A stretch of 64,000 nt of DNA, from contig NZ_JAMBOD010000003.1 of assembly GCF_023715445.1 (NCBI RefSeq), positions 248,001-312,000 on the forward strand, in the 5' to 3' direction. The position numbers and the translations under genes were made by a program. Positions 28,156 through 36,886 of the stretch are shown here, one piece after another; position 1 is the stretch's first letter; every line of letters starts with the position of its first letter. This DNA comes from Fictibacillus nanhaiensis. Its GTDB lineage: Bacteria > Bacillota > Bacilli > Bacillales > Fictibacillaceae. The notes beneath the pieces were generated by a model, which saw nothing but the letters and a program-made list of their open reading frames with translations, made no database searches and had not been told where the DNA came from.

Positions 28156-28596
28156 TCAGCGAATATGTACGTAGATATTTTTGTTTAAACCATAATTTGA
28201 ACCGTCTTTTTTCTTTAATTGGAGCGTAATCTTATGTTTTCCCTGGTTCATATTTTTTAAGATGAAAATGGATTGATTTACATTCATCTTCCATTTTCCA
28301 TTTACAAATACAGCGATATAACCGTCCATATCATTTGTTTTCTTATTAACACTGCCCTGAAATGAGAATCTTGGGATAATATTTTCAACATAGATCCTCT
28401 TCTTTTTTACGTGATAGTTAACGGACCAGTCTTTATCCATTATTGAGTAGGCTGCTGATGCCTCAATTGCCTTAAGCTCTTGTTCTTGGCTTTGTTGTTC
28501 TTTATGGGAACCAGTATAGGTTATCCCAATTAGAATTAACAAAATAAGAATTAAGATTGAACCAGAAGCTAGCAGACTTCTTCTATTTTTATTCAT
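28156..28596 (-). CDS. Uncharacterised membrane-anchored extracellular protein
   Basis: A 146-residue protein that I cannot assign. The ATG at 28596 (MNKNRRSLLASGS) has AAGGAGTGG upstream. One hydrophobic segment at about 9-27 is followed by a Gln/Glu-rich linker and a beta-rich domain of about 90 residues (YIAVFVNGKWKMNVNQSIFILKNM, GKHKITLQLKKKDGS), reminiscent of Ig-like folds. No lipobox is present, so it should stay anchored by the helix. It lies between ylbE and ricF on the same strand; B. subtilis has no gene I know of here. Confidence 0.75.
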   Translation of the reverse strand: MNKNRRSLLASGSILILILLILIGITYTGSHKEQQSQEQELKAIEASAAYSIMDKDWSVNYHVKKKRIYVENIIPRFSFQGSVNKKTNDMDGYIAVFVNGKWKMNVNQSIFILKNMNQGKHKITLQLKKKDGSNYGLNKNIYVHIR

Positions 28597-28652
28597 AAAA
28601 AAACCACTCCTTATAGGAATAGTTTTTTCCAATTTCAATTAAATTATCCCTT

Positions 28653-28955
28653 TTAAAGAGGATTCACCCCATCAGGCATCGGCGGGTTAAATCCTTCTTG
28701 AGGCATCACATCTTCAGGTTTATCCTCACCCATCATAGAGATTAACTCCATCAGCAAACCAAAGTTCTGCAGCTGCTGATGAAAACGATCGACTCTCTGG
28801 CCAAAGGTACGCCCATAGAATACCTTTGCCGCTTCCTCCAGTTCCGCCACAGAAAAAGGATTGCGGCTTAATTTTCTATACCATTCCGGCTTCTCTCTAA
28901 TATAGTACTTAAGATCAGGTCTAGTATTTAAATAATCCTGGATTTCTCTTCGCAC
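28653..28955 (-). CDS. ylbE: YlbE-like protein
   Basis: A small helical cytoplasmic protein of unknown role. I take the second in-frame GTG (28955), nine bases after AAAGGAT, giving 100 residues starting MRREIQDYLNTRPDLKYYIRE; the GTG at 28964 is too close to that site. The repeated W/Y-rich helical pattern (REKPEWYRKLSRNPF) is typical of YlbE. It is six bases beyond the ylbD stop codon, so the two are cotranscribed. Confidence 0.88.
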   Translation of the reverse strand: MRREIQDYLNTRPDLKYYIREKPEWYRKLSRNPFSVAELEEAAKVFYGRTFGQRVDRFHQQLQNFGLLMELISMMGEDKPEDVMPQEGFNPPMPDGVNPL

Positions 28956-28970
28956 ACCGCTCACATCCTT

Positions 28971-29372
28971 TTAATCTTTGTAAGAAGGATAATCATTTCG
29001 TTTATTTTCCGGCAGCTGGTTTGGTCTGTCAGACTGATTGTTAAAGTGCTGTAAAAGTTCTTGTACCGCATCCATCACACTGCCAAATTGGGATAAGTAT
29101 TTTTGAACATCATTGATCTGAAGGTTGCTTAACCCGGCAATAATATCGCCGATCGTTAGTTCAGCTCTCATTTTTTGAGATGATGAAGATCTTTTGTCTT
29201 TCTGTTTTTTCTTGTCTTTTGAATACTGATTCCAGCTTTCATGTTCTTCTCCTAATACAATCCAATCCTGATAAACTTCCTTCCAGGGCCGTTTATTTTT
29301 CTTAACTTCTTTAATTAATTCAGGATGTTTATGAACAAATTCCTTAAAGCTTTCTATATCAGTCTTTACCAC
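28971..29372 (-). CDS. ylbD: YlbD family protein (putative spore coat protein)
   Basis: A 133-residue charged protein; B. subtilis YlbD is annotated as a putative coat protein. N-terminal SFKEFVHKHPELIKEVKKNKRPWKEVYQDWIVLGE is the family signature, followed by a basic serine-rich linker (KDKRSSSSQK) and a C-terminal part with amphipathic helices (IGDIIAGLSNLQINDVQKYLSQFG). I use GTG at 29372, five bases after GGGGGTGG; GTG at 29381 overlaps the ribosome site. It is followed by ylbE. Confidence 0.85.
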   Translation of the reverse strand: MVKTDIESFKEFVHKHPELIKEVKKNKRPWKEVYQDWIVLGEEHESWNQYSKDKKKQKDKRSSSSQKMRAELTIGDIIAGLSNLQINDVQKYLSQFGSVMDAVQELLQHFNNQSDRPNQLPENKRNDYPSYKD

Positions 29373-29543
29373 AGAATCCACCCCCAGCCGTCCACTGACG
29401 AATCATGTTTTACTACATGATACATAAAAGCCCATAAATTGGTGCGCCCATTTTTTTAAAAATTTCAAAGATGATTCTGTTTACTTTATTCCATTGAGCC
29501 TAAAAAGGTACAATAAAAATAAAAAGATTGAAGGAGTGCACCT

Positions 29544-30029
29544 ATGGAAATTCACGAGGAATTAAAAGACTTTATTGAGGAGAGCAGTGAACAAGAAAAA
29601 GAAGCATTGAAACTATTTTTAAACAGTTTGAAAACAAAACGGGAGAAATCAAATCTTACACATATAGCTTCTTTATTGCAATTTGAAACAAACCAGATTG
29701 ATGACAGAACGCTTGAAATAACGATGCCTAATTCACTTATACTCGATAATTCAATCGGAATTGTACATGGAGGACTGACAGCAACTCTTCTCGATACAGC
29801 CCTAGGTACACTGGCAAGCAGAGTTCCCGGAAACAAAAAAGGAGCAGTTACCGTCGAATTAAAAGTTGATTTTCTCTCGCCTGGTGTTGGGGAGAAATTT
29901 ATTTGCCATGCTCAAGTCGTTCATAACGGCCGTCAGTTAGTCAGGATGGAAGGCAAAGTAAGGAATGAAAAAGGAGCATTAATCGCTTCAGCAACCGGGA
30001 CATTCTTTAAACTTCCAGATGAAAAGTAG
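29544..30029 (+). CDS. PaaI-type hotdog-fold thioesterase
   Basis: A 161-residue acyl-CoA thioesterase-like protein. After a helical N-terminal extension of about 45 residues comes the hotdog domain, with GIVHGGLTATLLDTALGTLA at about 72-91 (the HGG-x-x-x-x-x-D motif) and VELKVDFLSPG near 104-114. The substrate is unknown. GAAGGAG precedes the ATG. It is read opposite to its neighbours and is not part of the B. subtilis ylb block that I recall. Confidence 0.88.
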   Translation: MEIHEELKDFIEESSEQEKEALKLFLNSLKTKREKSNLTHIASLLQFETNQIDDRTLEITMPNSLILDNSIGIVHGGLTATLLDTALGTLASRVPGNKKGAVTVELKVDFLSPGVGEKFICHAQVVHNGRQLVRMEGKVRNEKGALIASATGTFFKLPDEK

Positions 30030-30039
30030 TGGATTAAAA

Positions 30040-30072
30040 CGAAAGAGCTGACTCGTTTAAGTCAGCTCCTCT
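30040..30072. terminator. Bidirectional terminator between the thioesterase gene and ylbC
   Basis: GAGCTGACT / AGTCAGCTC with a 6-nt loop; CTCTTTATT follows on plus and CTTTCGTTTT on minus. Confidence 0.75.
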
Positions 30073-31104
30073 TTATTCCGCTGGAATGAGAAAGTTTTGT
30101 GTATAATATTTCTTATAAACGCCTACACCTAAATGAGTATATTCATTGTTCAGCAATGTTTTCCTGTGTCCCTCGCTGTTCATCCATCCTTCAACAGCTG
30201 CTATGCCATCTGTATAGTTTGCAGCGATGTTTTCTCCTGCTTGCAAGAAGCTGACATTGCCTTTTTGCAGCCGATCTGAAAGAGTTCTTCCATCTTTGCT
30301 TTCATGAGAAAAATATTGCTGCTCATTCATATCTTTTGAATGTAAGAAAGCAACTTCAGACGTACTTTCTTCCCATTGAAGAGGAATTTTATTATTTTTC
30401 AATCTGATAATATTAGTCAGTTCAAAAATTTGGTGTTCTTCAGAATTATCAATTTTTGCTTGATCTTCCTCAGAAAGTTTTTCATCAGCAGGAAGTTCTC
30501 CCCTATAGACAATCGAGTAGGGTCTTTGTATTAATAAAATTTCCGAAGTGACATACCTTACACTGGATAATTGATTCGTAAATTTATCAAAGTACAATTG
30601 AACCCAAACATCATTTCCAACTTTAATGAGTGGTCTCAGCAATATTTCTTGTTCAGAGAGCTCAAACCTGAAAAATTCTTCTCCTTCATTTATTGTGATA
30701 TCGCTTTTTATCTCATATTTCTGAATGATACTGTTTGAAGAATTCCCGATGGTGAATGGCTGTGTATTTAGTTCCGATCCAATCGCAAATAGGGTAACCA
30801 CTTTTCCTTCCAGCACCCCAGCCTGAAGATATCCTTTCGGGCTTTTGCTTCCATAAATAAACCAGTCATAACCATAAGCAGAAGGATCTATTCTGTCAGG
30901 TTCTCCCCATTGTTTCTTAAAGGATTCAATGTCTTTACCCATCCAATTTGATAAGGCATCATCCGGGATTCTTAAAGGCTCTTCTATGTATTCTAGTTTT
31001 GTTTCAGAAGGTTCTTTTTCGAGTGAAAGTTCTGGTAATACATCATAAAAAAACAAACCAATCAAGATAAGTATAGATAGAAAAAAAGTAACCAAACCGC
31101 GCAT
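30073..31104 (-). CDS. ylbC: CAP-domain protein YlbC
   Basis: Exported or membrane-anchored protein with an N-terminal CAP-associated domain and a C-terminal CAP (SCP/PR-1) domain. The ATG at 31104 follows GGGGGAA, giving 343 residues (B. subtilis 346). A hydrophobic anchor lies at about 4-21. The CAP domain (about 220-343) contains NIIRLKNNKIPLQW, SKDMNEQQYFSHES, AGENIAANY and GHRKTLLNNEYTHLGVG, the family CAP motifs. Function unknown; in Bacillus several such proteins are linked to spores. Confidence 0.9.
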   Translation of the reverse strand: MRGLVTFFLSILILIGLFFYDVLPELSLEKEPSETKLEYIEEPLRIPDDALSNWMGKDIESFKKQWGEPDRIDPSAYGYDWFIYGSKSPKGYLQAGVLEGKVVTLFAIGSELNTQPFTIGNSSNSIIQKYEIKSDITINEGEEFFRFELSEQEILLRPLIKVGNDVWVQLYFDKFTNQLSSVRYVTSEILLIQRPYSIVYRGELPADEKLSEEDQAKIDNSEEHQIFELTNIIRLKNNKIPLQWEESTSEVAFLHSKDMNEQQYFSHESKDGRTLSDRLQKGNVSFLQAGENIAANYTDGIAAVEGWMNSEGHRKTLLNNEYTHLGVGVYKKYYTQNFLIPAE

Positions 31105-31185
31105 ATAGGTTCCCCCTGTGTCTTTCATCTACTAATATTTTAGCACATAGAGAAAAGATATGGATTACAGGGATTATAAAATATG

Positions 31186-31216
31186 AAAAGCGCCATCAAA
31201 AGATGACGCTTTTTCC
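31186..31216 (-). terminator. Terminator of ylbB
   Basis: AAAAGCGCCATC / GATGACGCTTTTT with a 4-nt loop and T run on the minus strand, directly after the stop. Confidence 0.8.
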
Positions 31217-31222
31217 AAGCAA

Positions 31223-31651
31223 TTATTGTAATTGATCCCTCTGTTCTGAAACCTCCGATAAAGCGTGTCCTGCAGCATTATCGCTTTGTTTATTAAGTGA
31301 AAGGTCACCAAGGGATACTATTCCAACCAGCTTGTTGTTCTCAACAATTGGCAGTCTTCTTATTTGTTTATCAGCCATAAGTTCAGCAGCTTCTTGTACA
31401 CTCATATCCGGTGTTCCCGTATACAAATCTTCACTCATAATATCCGTAACTTGGGTAGAACCCGGACGTTTTTCCGCAACTCCTCTAACCACGATATCAC
31501 GGTCTGTGATCACACCGATGACCTGGTCATTCTCACACACTGGAATTACACCTACATTATCTTGTTTCATTTTTAAAGCCACTTCGTAAACATTGTCTAA
31601 AGGAGTAACAAAGTCTACATTTCTCGTCATAATCTCGCTTATTTTTTTCAT
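31223..31651 (-). CDS. ylbB: CBS-domain protein YlbB
   Basis: A 142-residue protein made of two CBS domains (about 7-60 and 72-125), each with the VGVIPVCENDQVIGVITDRDI / IRRLPIVENNKLVGIVSLGDL pattern. Such stand-alone pairs bind adenosine nucleotides and act as energy sensors; the partner is unknown. The ATG at 31651 follows TGGAGGTTT, whereas an upstream ATG has no ribosome site. It is divergent from the YugN-like gene. Confidence 0.92.
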   Translation of the reverse strand: MKKISEIMTRNVDFVTPLDNVYEVALKMKQDNVGVIPVCENDQVIGVITDRDIVVRGVAEKRPGSTQVTDIMSEDLYTGTPDMSVQEAAELMADKQIRRLPIVENNKLVGIVSLGDLSLNKQSDNAAGHALSEVSEQRDQLQ

Positions 31652-31809
31652 TTTAAAACCTCCATAAAAATTCATAGTGCTACTCAATATCTTTTACGAA
31701 ATAAGAACATATATGCATGTTTTTTGACAATCATTGCATCTTTAGCGCTTTCATAATATCATTAAGTAGTGATTATTATTTTTTATTGAATTTCCTAGGA
31801 GGTTTCACA

Positions 31810-32160
31810 ATGAAATTTGAAGATAGCGGCTTAAACGGGAAGGTAATTGAATTCTCACTTTTAGAACATGTCATGGACAATCATGGAATGATCCGCGCAG
31901 GACAATGGGATTATGAGCGTATTACATACGATTACAAATTTGAAGACATGACAAATGGAGATGTATACTATTTCCGTTTTCCTTGTCATGTTATTGAAGC
32001 AGAAACTGAAACACCTCATGCAAAAATTGAACTAGGTACTCCATACCTAGGGAAACACTACTATCCGCACGGTGTTGAATATGATGAAGAGTTTCCGAAG
32101 CATGTGGTAAACCAATGCAACAAGCTAATCGAAGCTTTGCACAGCGAACTTCACGTTTAA
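31810..32160 (+). CDS. YugN-like family protein (ylbA position)
   Basis: A 116-residue soluble protein that I recognise as YugN-like: MKFEDSGLNGKVIEFSLLEHVMDNHGMIRAGQWDYERITYDYKFED is the typical N-terminal half, followed by YYFRFPCHVIEAE and PYLGKHYYPHGVEY. Function unknown. The ATG at 31810 has AGGAGGT nine bases upstream; a longer frame from 31717 is not preferred. It is divergent from ylbB, corresponding to ylbA in B. subtilis, and ends at a bidirectional terminator. Confidence 0.85.
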   Translation: MKFEDSGLNGKVIEFSLLEHVMDNHGMIRAGQWDYERITYDYKFEDMTNGDVYYFRFPCHVIEAETETPHAKIELGTPYLGKHYYPHGVEYDEEFPKHVVNQCNKLIEALHSELHV

Positions 32161-32192
32161 TAAAAAATCCCTCATTTATTGAGGGATTTTTT
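32161..32192. terminator. Bidirectional terminator
   Basis: AAAAAATCCCTCA / TGAGGGATTTTTTT directly after the YugN-like stop codon and before the nucleotidyltransferase stop. Confidence 0.88.
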
Positions 32193-32193
32193 T

Positions 32194-32922
32194 CTATTCA
32201 ACTGCACTTTCCGGGGAGTGAGACGAAGAATACCCTTCAAATAGTCTGCCGCCATAAGGAGCAATAATTTCATCAACAAAATGGATGACTCCCACTTTTT
32301 CTCTGCTGCTGTAGTAAAGGTCAAATACTTCAGCAAACCGGGCAGCAAAATCTTCATTGTATTCTTTAAGAGCTCTTATGATCCACTTTCCTTCTCCGAT
32401 CCAGTGACCATTCACTCTAAGAACAAATTCATGGGTTAAGTCGGCTAATTTAGAGACCACAAATAAGTCTTCGATTCCATTAGTAGATCCTTCTAGATCA
32501 TTTAAGAGATCAGTCAGATGATATCTAGCTCTTTCTATTTCAATTGATCTCCAAGGTGTCGGTCCCGCTTTTAATAGTTGAAGAGCTTCATTTTTTATCC
32601 GGGAGGCATGGCCAGTATCACGGAGAATGATCCCTTCTGCACACATTTGCGGAAGAGAGGGTCTTGCTCTGTCTATATTTTCTTTAAAAAAGTTTTTGTA
32701 AGTAAACATGTTATGCACGAAAACTTCTATTGGCCAATCAAACTCTGTAAGCGACTGTCGATATGACTCCCCAACTGAGCTGTCAATAATGATAATATCC
32801 AAATCTGAGCTTTCCGTTTCTTCACCTCGAACCACACTTCCAGCCAAATATGCTACTTCACAGTTTGGAAAATATGATTCTACAAATTTAATTGCTGCTT
32901 GTCTTGCACTGATTTTCATCAT
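32194..32922 (-). CDS. Nucleotidyltransferase domain protein
   Basis: A 242-residue protein with an N-terminal polymerase-beta-type nucleotidyltransferase domain: AYLAGSVVRGEETESSDLDIIII at about 23-45 has the GS...DLD motif with two acidic metal ligands. The C-terminal half is helical (IERARYHLTDLLNDLEG, DLTHEFVLRVNGHWIGEGKW), as in aminoglycoside-type or MNT nucleotidyltransferases. The substrate is unknown. I place the start at 32922, six bases after AAGGAG. It is an extra gene relative to the B. subtilis ylb-cta junction. Confidence 0.82.
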   Translation of the reverse strand: MMKISARQAAIKFVESYFPNCEVAYLAGSVVRGEETESSDLDIIIIDSSVGESYRQSLTEFDWPIEVFVHNMFTYKNFFKENIDRARPSLPQMCAEGIILRDTGHASRIKNEALQLLKAGPTPWRSIEIERARYHLTDLLNDLEGSTNGIEDLFVVSKLADLTHEFVLRVNGHWIGEGKWIIRALKEYNEDFAARFAEVFDLYYSSREKVGVIHFVDEIIAPYGGRLFEGYSSSHSPESAVE

Positions 32923-33009
32923 TTTTTTCTCCTTCATAATCGGCTTAGATTATCTATTCTACATGCGGGGTTCAATTTCTTTTTTTTCTGCAAAATTGAT
33001 TGAAAATGA

Positions 33010-33036
33010 CAAAAAAACCAGCGTTCTAAGCTGGTT
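33010..33036 (-). terminator. Terminator of ctaG
   Basis: ACCAGC / GCTGGT with a 7-nt loop and seven T on the minus strand; it overlaps the ctaG stop codon and ends the cta operon. Confidence 0.8.
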
Positions 33037-33907
33037 ATTTCATCTCAGGATTAAGCCTATTATTCTGATTCTTGATCAATTCCAAATCTTCTTTATCACG
33101 GACACGTTCTTTTTTAACCCATCTGTAAAAAATTAAGCCTAGCACAAAAGCATAGATAACTTCCTGGAATATTTTCATGGTTACTCCGCCAACATGCTGG
33201 TCTTCTGACGGTGTCATAGCAGCATACAATTGAGGAACATTTCGGTATGTCTCATATAACTGATAATCAGCAAACATAATCAAGGCACACGCAGGAGTCA
33301 TCAAGACACCATTGGCAAAAACATAACCTATTTTTTTAATATCAGATAATGTTTCCATTTCTTTAACTGGGCAAAGAACTGGCCACCACATTGTAAAAGC
33401 AGTGATTAACAATACAGTATGATAGGTGTAATGAATAATAGGATTTGAAACAGCATTATCAAAAACCAATGGAATGTGGTATAGAGAAAATGCTGCGTTA
33501 AAAACCAATAATGCTATTAGCGGTTTTGTAAGAAAATGAAATAGGTTTACAAGAACAGTCTGTTTATTCAGCCAGGTTTCCCATTTTTCTTCAGGTATAC
33601 CTAAAATAAATAATGGTGCAATCATAAGGTAAAGAACAGCCATCTGAGCCATATGAACACTAAACAAATAATTATGTCCCAACACCTGAATCGGAGTTCC
33701 CTTTATTGCGATTAATAATAAAAGTGCTGAAACAAAAGCTGTTTTTTGCCCGCCTGTAGCGATATTTTGACCGTTGTTTCCACGTGTAATCCAACGGAAA
33801 TAAACGATAGCAAGCACGATGGCAAGTATATATATACTAGGCGGATACAAAGTGTACCAGCTGTATTCACTCAGACTTGTATGATGAATATGGTGATTAT
33901 GGTGCAA
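33035..33907 (-). CDS. ctaG: Cytochrome c oxidase assembly factor CtaG
   Basis: Polytopic membrane protein required for caa3 oxidase assembly in Bacillus (caa3_CtaG family). About seven hydrophobic helices are visible in 290 residues; histidine-containing segments HMAQMAVLYLMIAPLFILG and YHIPLVFDNAVSNPIIHY lie in the middle. An ATG at 33916 directly abuts AAAGGAG, so I prefer TTG at 33907 with nine-base spacing; both are possible. The N-terminus is unusually histidine-rich (HHNHHIHH), perhaps helping copper delivery (inference). It follows ctaF by 136 bp, with a hairpin between. Confidence 0.9.
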   Translation of the reverse strand: MHHNHHIHHTSLSEYSWYTLYPPSIYILAIVLAIVYFRWITRGNNGQNIATGGQKTAFVSALLLLIAIKGTPIQVLGHNYLFSVHMAQMAVLYLMIAPLFILGIPEEKWETWLNKQTVLVNLFHFLTKPLIALLVFNAAFSLYHIPLVFDNAVSNPIIHYTYHTVLLITAFTMWWPVLCPVKEMETLSDIKKIGYVFANGVLMTPACALIMFADYQLYETYRNVPQLYAAMTPSEDQHVGGVTMKIFQEVIYAFVLGLIFYRWVKKERVRDKEDLELIKNQNNRLNPEMK

Positions 33908-34007
33908 TTTTGTCATCTCCTTTATGGATAGTACCCGTTTCTACTATAACAGTCTTTGAAACACTTGTAATGGTAATACAGTGACAATTCTTAATTTTGT
34001 AACATAT

Positions 34008-34038
34008 AAAAAGGGCTGCAAAAGCTGCAGCCCTTCAA
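34008..34038 (-). terminator. Terminator-like hairpin after ctaF
   Basis: AGGGCTGC / GCAGCCCT with TTTTTATATG following on the minus strand; lies between ctaF and ctaG and may reduce ctaG expression. Confidence 0.75.
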
Positions 34039-34042
34039 ATTA

Positions 34043-34387
34043 TTACGATGTCCAGATCATTCCCATTAAGGATGCTACTGTAATAGCTGCAACTAAAACA
34101 CCGCTTGCCATTCCCCAAATCGGGAAGTCATGGCCTTTGTGACTTAAGTGCATCCAGATATATAGCTGGAAGAACACTTGCACAACAGCCAAAGTAAGGA
34201 TAAAGATGACAGCGAATGAATCACTGATCTTATCACTCCAAATCGCGAAAAACGCAACGATCGTAAGAAGAATCATCATAACAAAGGAAACGTTATGGTG
34301 CTTTCGTTCCTCTTTTAAGGCAAGTTTACGCTGAATCTCCTCATGACGATGCACGGTTGGTTCAGTAGTTTTATGGTGATCAGCCAT
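34043..34387 (-). CDS. ctaF: Cytochrome c oxidase subunit IV CtaF
   Basis: Small membrane subunit of the caa3 oxidase. The 114 residues have a charged, histidine-rich N-terminal tail and three hydrophobic helices (about 34-50, 57-77 and 90-110), with the family stretch FQLYIWMHLSHKGHDFP between helices 2 and 3. It begins 3 bp after ctaE. Confidence 0.94.
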   Translation of the reverse strand: MADHHKTTEPTVHRHEEIQRKLALKEERKHHNVSFVMMILLTIVAFFAIWSDKISDSFAVIFILTLAVVQVFFQLYIWMHLSHKGHDFPIWGMASGVLVAAITVASLMGMIWTS

Positions 34388-34390
34388 TGC

Positions 34391-35011
34391 TTACCCCACC
34401 TTTCCCATTAGATAAACAACTGTAAAAATGAATACCCATACAACATCGACAAAGTGCCAGTAAAGTGCAAACAAATAATACTTAGGTGCGTTAGCTAATG
34501 TGATGCCTCTGTTCCAGTTTCTAGCTAATAATGTAGAAATCCATAAGATCCCGAATAGTACGTGACCTCCGTGGAAACCAACCAGTGTATAGAAAGCAGA
34601 ACCAAATGCGGAGCTGGTAAATGTATGTCCTTCGTGAACATAGTGGATGAACTCGTAAATTTCAAGGCCCAGGAATCCAAGTCCTAATAGTAATGTTACG
34701 ATAAACCATCCTTGCAAAGAACGTACTTTGTTTTGTTTTAATGAAAGAACTGCATATACACTCGTAAGTGAGCTTGTTAAAAGCAGCATAGTTGCAAGAA
34801 ATACTAATGGCAGTGAGAATAATTCTTCTCCTGATGGACCATCCAGATGCATGTTTCTAAGACCAAGATACGTTCCAAAAAGAGTAGCAAATAAAACCGT
34901 TTCCCCACCTAGGAATAGCCAAAATCCTAGAAATTTATTTTTACCTTCAAGGGTAGCTTTTTCCGGATGAGCAGGAAAATTAGCATCTGTTAAACGTTCT
35001 CCAGCATTCAT
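34391..35011 (-). CDS. ctaE: Cytochrome c oxidase subunit III CtaE
   Basis: Membrane subunit III of the heme-copper oxidase. The 206 residues have five hydrophobic helices, with FLGFWLFLGGETVLFATLFGTYLGLR at about 27-52 and VGFHGGHVLFGILW and YWHFVDVVWVFIFTVVYL near the end, the conserved features of this five-helix bacterial form. Its ATG overlaps the last base of the ctaD stop codon and AAAGGGGG lies within ctaD. Confidence 0.97.
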   Translation of the reverse strand: MNAGERLTDANFPAHPEKATLEGKNKFLGFWLFLGGETVLFATLFGTYLGLRNMHLDGPSGEELFSLPLVFLATMLLLTSSLTSVYAVLSLKQNKVRSLQGWFIVTLLLGLGFLGLEIYEFIHYVHEGHTFTSSAFGSAFYTLVGFHGGHVLFGILWISTLLARNWNRGITLANAPKYYLFALYWHFVDVVWVFIFTVVYLMGKVG

Positions 35012-36855
35012 TATGCTCTACCCCCTTTAATATCTGCTTCCACTTCTTCTTTGTGAATATGATATCCATGGTCGTCAATAACTGAGCGCAGGAACATTGT
35101 TACTAGAACAACTCCTAGTCCAACGATTACTACGGTCCAGTTCGCATAAATAAATCCAAAACCAGCAATAAACAGTCCAAAAGATAAGATGAATGGAAGA
35201 ATTGAACCATTCGGCATATGAATTTCTCCTACAGGTTCTGCAGGTGTCATTTCACCATTACCAGCTGTTTTTTCAACATACAGTGCATCTAGACCGCGTA
35301 CTAACGGCGTTTGTGCAAAATTGTATTCAGGTGTTGGAACTGGCATTGCCCATTCAAGCGTACGCCCATCCCAAGGATCTTTTGTTGTTGCATATTTAGA
35401 TGAAGCAGAAATAACGATATTGATTAAAAGTACAATCGTACCGGCACCCATAAGAATAGCACCGATCGTACTAACGAAGTTCGCTCCATCTAGGTCCTGA
35501 CCAGACATATATGTATATACACGTCTAGGCATACCCATCAATCCTAACCAGTGCTGTGGAAAGAATGTTAGATGGAATCCGATAAAGAACAACCAGAAGT
35601 TCCATTTTCCAAGAGTTTCGTTCAATACACGGTTAAACATTCTTGGATACCAGTAGTATAACCCGGCGAACAATCCTAAAATCAAACCTCCAACGATAAC
35701 ATAATGGAAGTGAGCTACTACGAAATAACTGTCATGGTACTGATAGTCTGCTGCGGGAACAGATAGCATAACCCCTGTAACTCCACCCATTACGAACGTA
35801 GGAATAAAGCCAACTGCGAACAGCATCGCTGTTGTAAAACGGATTTGCCCCCCCCACATTGTGAAGATCCAGTTGAAGATCTTAACACCTGTAGGAATCG
35901 CAATTGCCATTGTTGCTACTGCAAAGATTGAGTTCGCAACCGGTCCAAGACCAACAGTAAACATGTGGTGGACCCATACCATAAATCCTAAGAAACCGAT
36001 AAGTACTGTCGCAAATACCATTGCACTGTAACCAAACAAACGCTTGCTAGAGAATGTAGATACGATTTCGGAGATAATACCAAATGCAGGTAAGATCAAA
36101 ATATATACTTCTGGGTGTCCAAATATCCAGAAAATATGCTCCCAGATTAATACGTTTCCGCCCATGTCCGCATTAAAGAAATTAGCATCAAAAATACGTT
36201 CAAACATGAGTAGGAAAATACCTACTGTCAAAGCAGGGAATGCGAACAGAATAAGTCCAGAGGTTACGAATGAAGCCCATGTAAACAACGGCATACGCAT
36301 AAATGTCATACCAGGTGCCCGCATATTAATAACAGTTACCAGGAAGTTAATACCCCCAGCAAGTGTCCCTGCCCCTGCAATCTGAAGACCCAATACGTAG
36401 AAATCCACTCCAGTATCTTCTGCAACAGTTGACAATGGTGCGTAAGCTGTCCATCCAGCTTCAGGTGCTCCGCCTAAGAACCAGCTCAGGTTCAGCAATA
36501 GACCACCAAAGAAAAATAACCAAAAACCTACTGCATTCACAAATGGGAATGCTACGTCACGCGCTCCGATCTGCAGTGGAAGGATCGCGTTCATAAAACC
36601 AAAGATGATCGGCATCGCTGCCAAGAAGATCATCGTTGTTCCGTGCATCGTTAATAATTGATTGTAAAGTTCACCAGTGAATATTTTGCTGTCTGGTTCC
36701 ATTAACTGAATACGCATTAAGATGGCTTCAAGTCCTCCGATTAAGAAGAAGAACCCGCCAGCCAAAAGATACAAAATACCGATTTTTTTATGGTCAACGG
36801 TAGTGAGCCAATCCATAAGCCCACTTCTCTTTTTGTGACTTTCGTGAGTTGCCAC
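35011..36855 (-). CDS. ctaD: Cytochrome c oxidase subunit I CtaD
   Basis: Catalytic subunit holding heme a and the heme a3-CuB centre. The 614-residue protein has the heme a ligand region MHGTTMIF (about 69-76), the CuB/tyrosine motif WIFGHPEVYI with cross-linked His-Tyr, MVWVHHMF with two further CuB histidines, and VAHFHYV with the a3/a ligands. The length with extra C-terminal helices is typical of Bacillus CtaD. The start is GTG with AAAAGGAGG upstream. It starts 31 bp after ctaC. Confidence 0.98.
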   Translation of the reverse strand: MATHESHKKRSGLMDWLTTVDHKKIGILYLLAGGFFFLIGGLEAILMRIQLMEPDSKIFTGELYNQLLTMHGTTMIFLAAMPIIFGFMNAILPLQIGARDVAFPFVNAVGFWLFFFGGLLLNLSWFLGGAPEAGWTAYAPLSTVAEDTGVDFYVLGLQIAGAGTLAGGINFLVTVINMRAPGMTFMRMPLFTWASFVTSGLILFAFPALTVGIFLLMFERIFDANFFNADMGGNVLIWEHIFWIFGHPEVYILILPAFGIISEIVSTFSSKRLFGYSAMVFATVLIGFLGFMVWVHHMFTVGLGPVANSIFAVATMAIAIPTGVKIFNWIFTMWGGQIRFTTAMLFAVGFIPTFVMGGVTGVMLSVPAADYQYHDSYFVVAHFHYVIVGGLILGLFAGLYYWYPRMFNRVLNETLGKWNFWLFFIGFHLTFFPQHWLGLMGMPRRVYTYMSGQDLDGANFVSTIGAILMGAGTIVLLINIVISASSKYATTKDPWDGRTLEWAMPVPTPEYNFAQTPLVRGLDALYVEKTAGNGEMTPAEPVGEIHMPNGSILPFILSFGLFIAGFGFIYANWTVVIVGLGVVLVTMFLRSVIDDHGYHIHKEEVEADIKGGRA

Positions 36856-36886
36856 GGTGTAACCTCCTTTTTTGCTATGCTTAAGA

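Noticed and set aside
32708-33136. A 142-codon plus-strand frame
   Set aside because: It spans the antisense of the nucleotidyltransferase start, an intergenic terminator and the end of ctaG; no gene-like composition.
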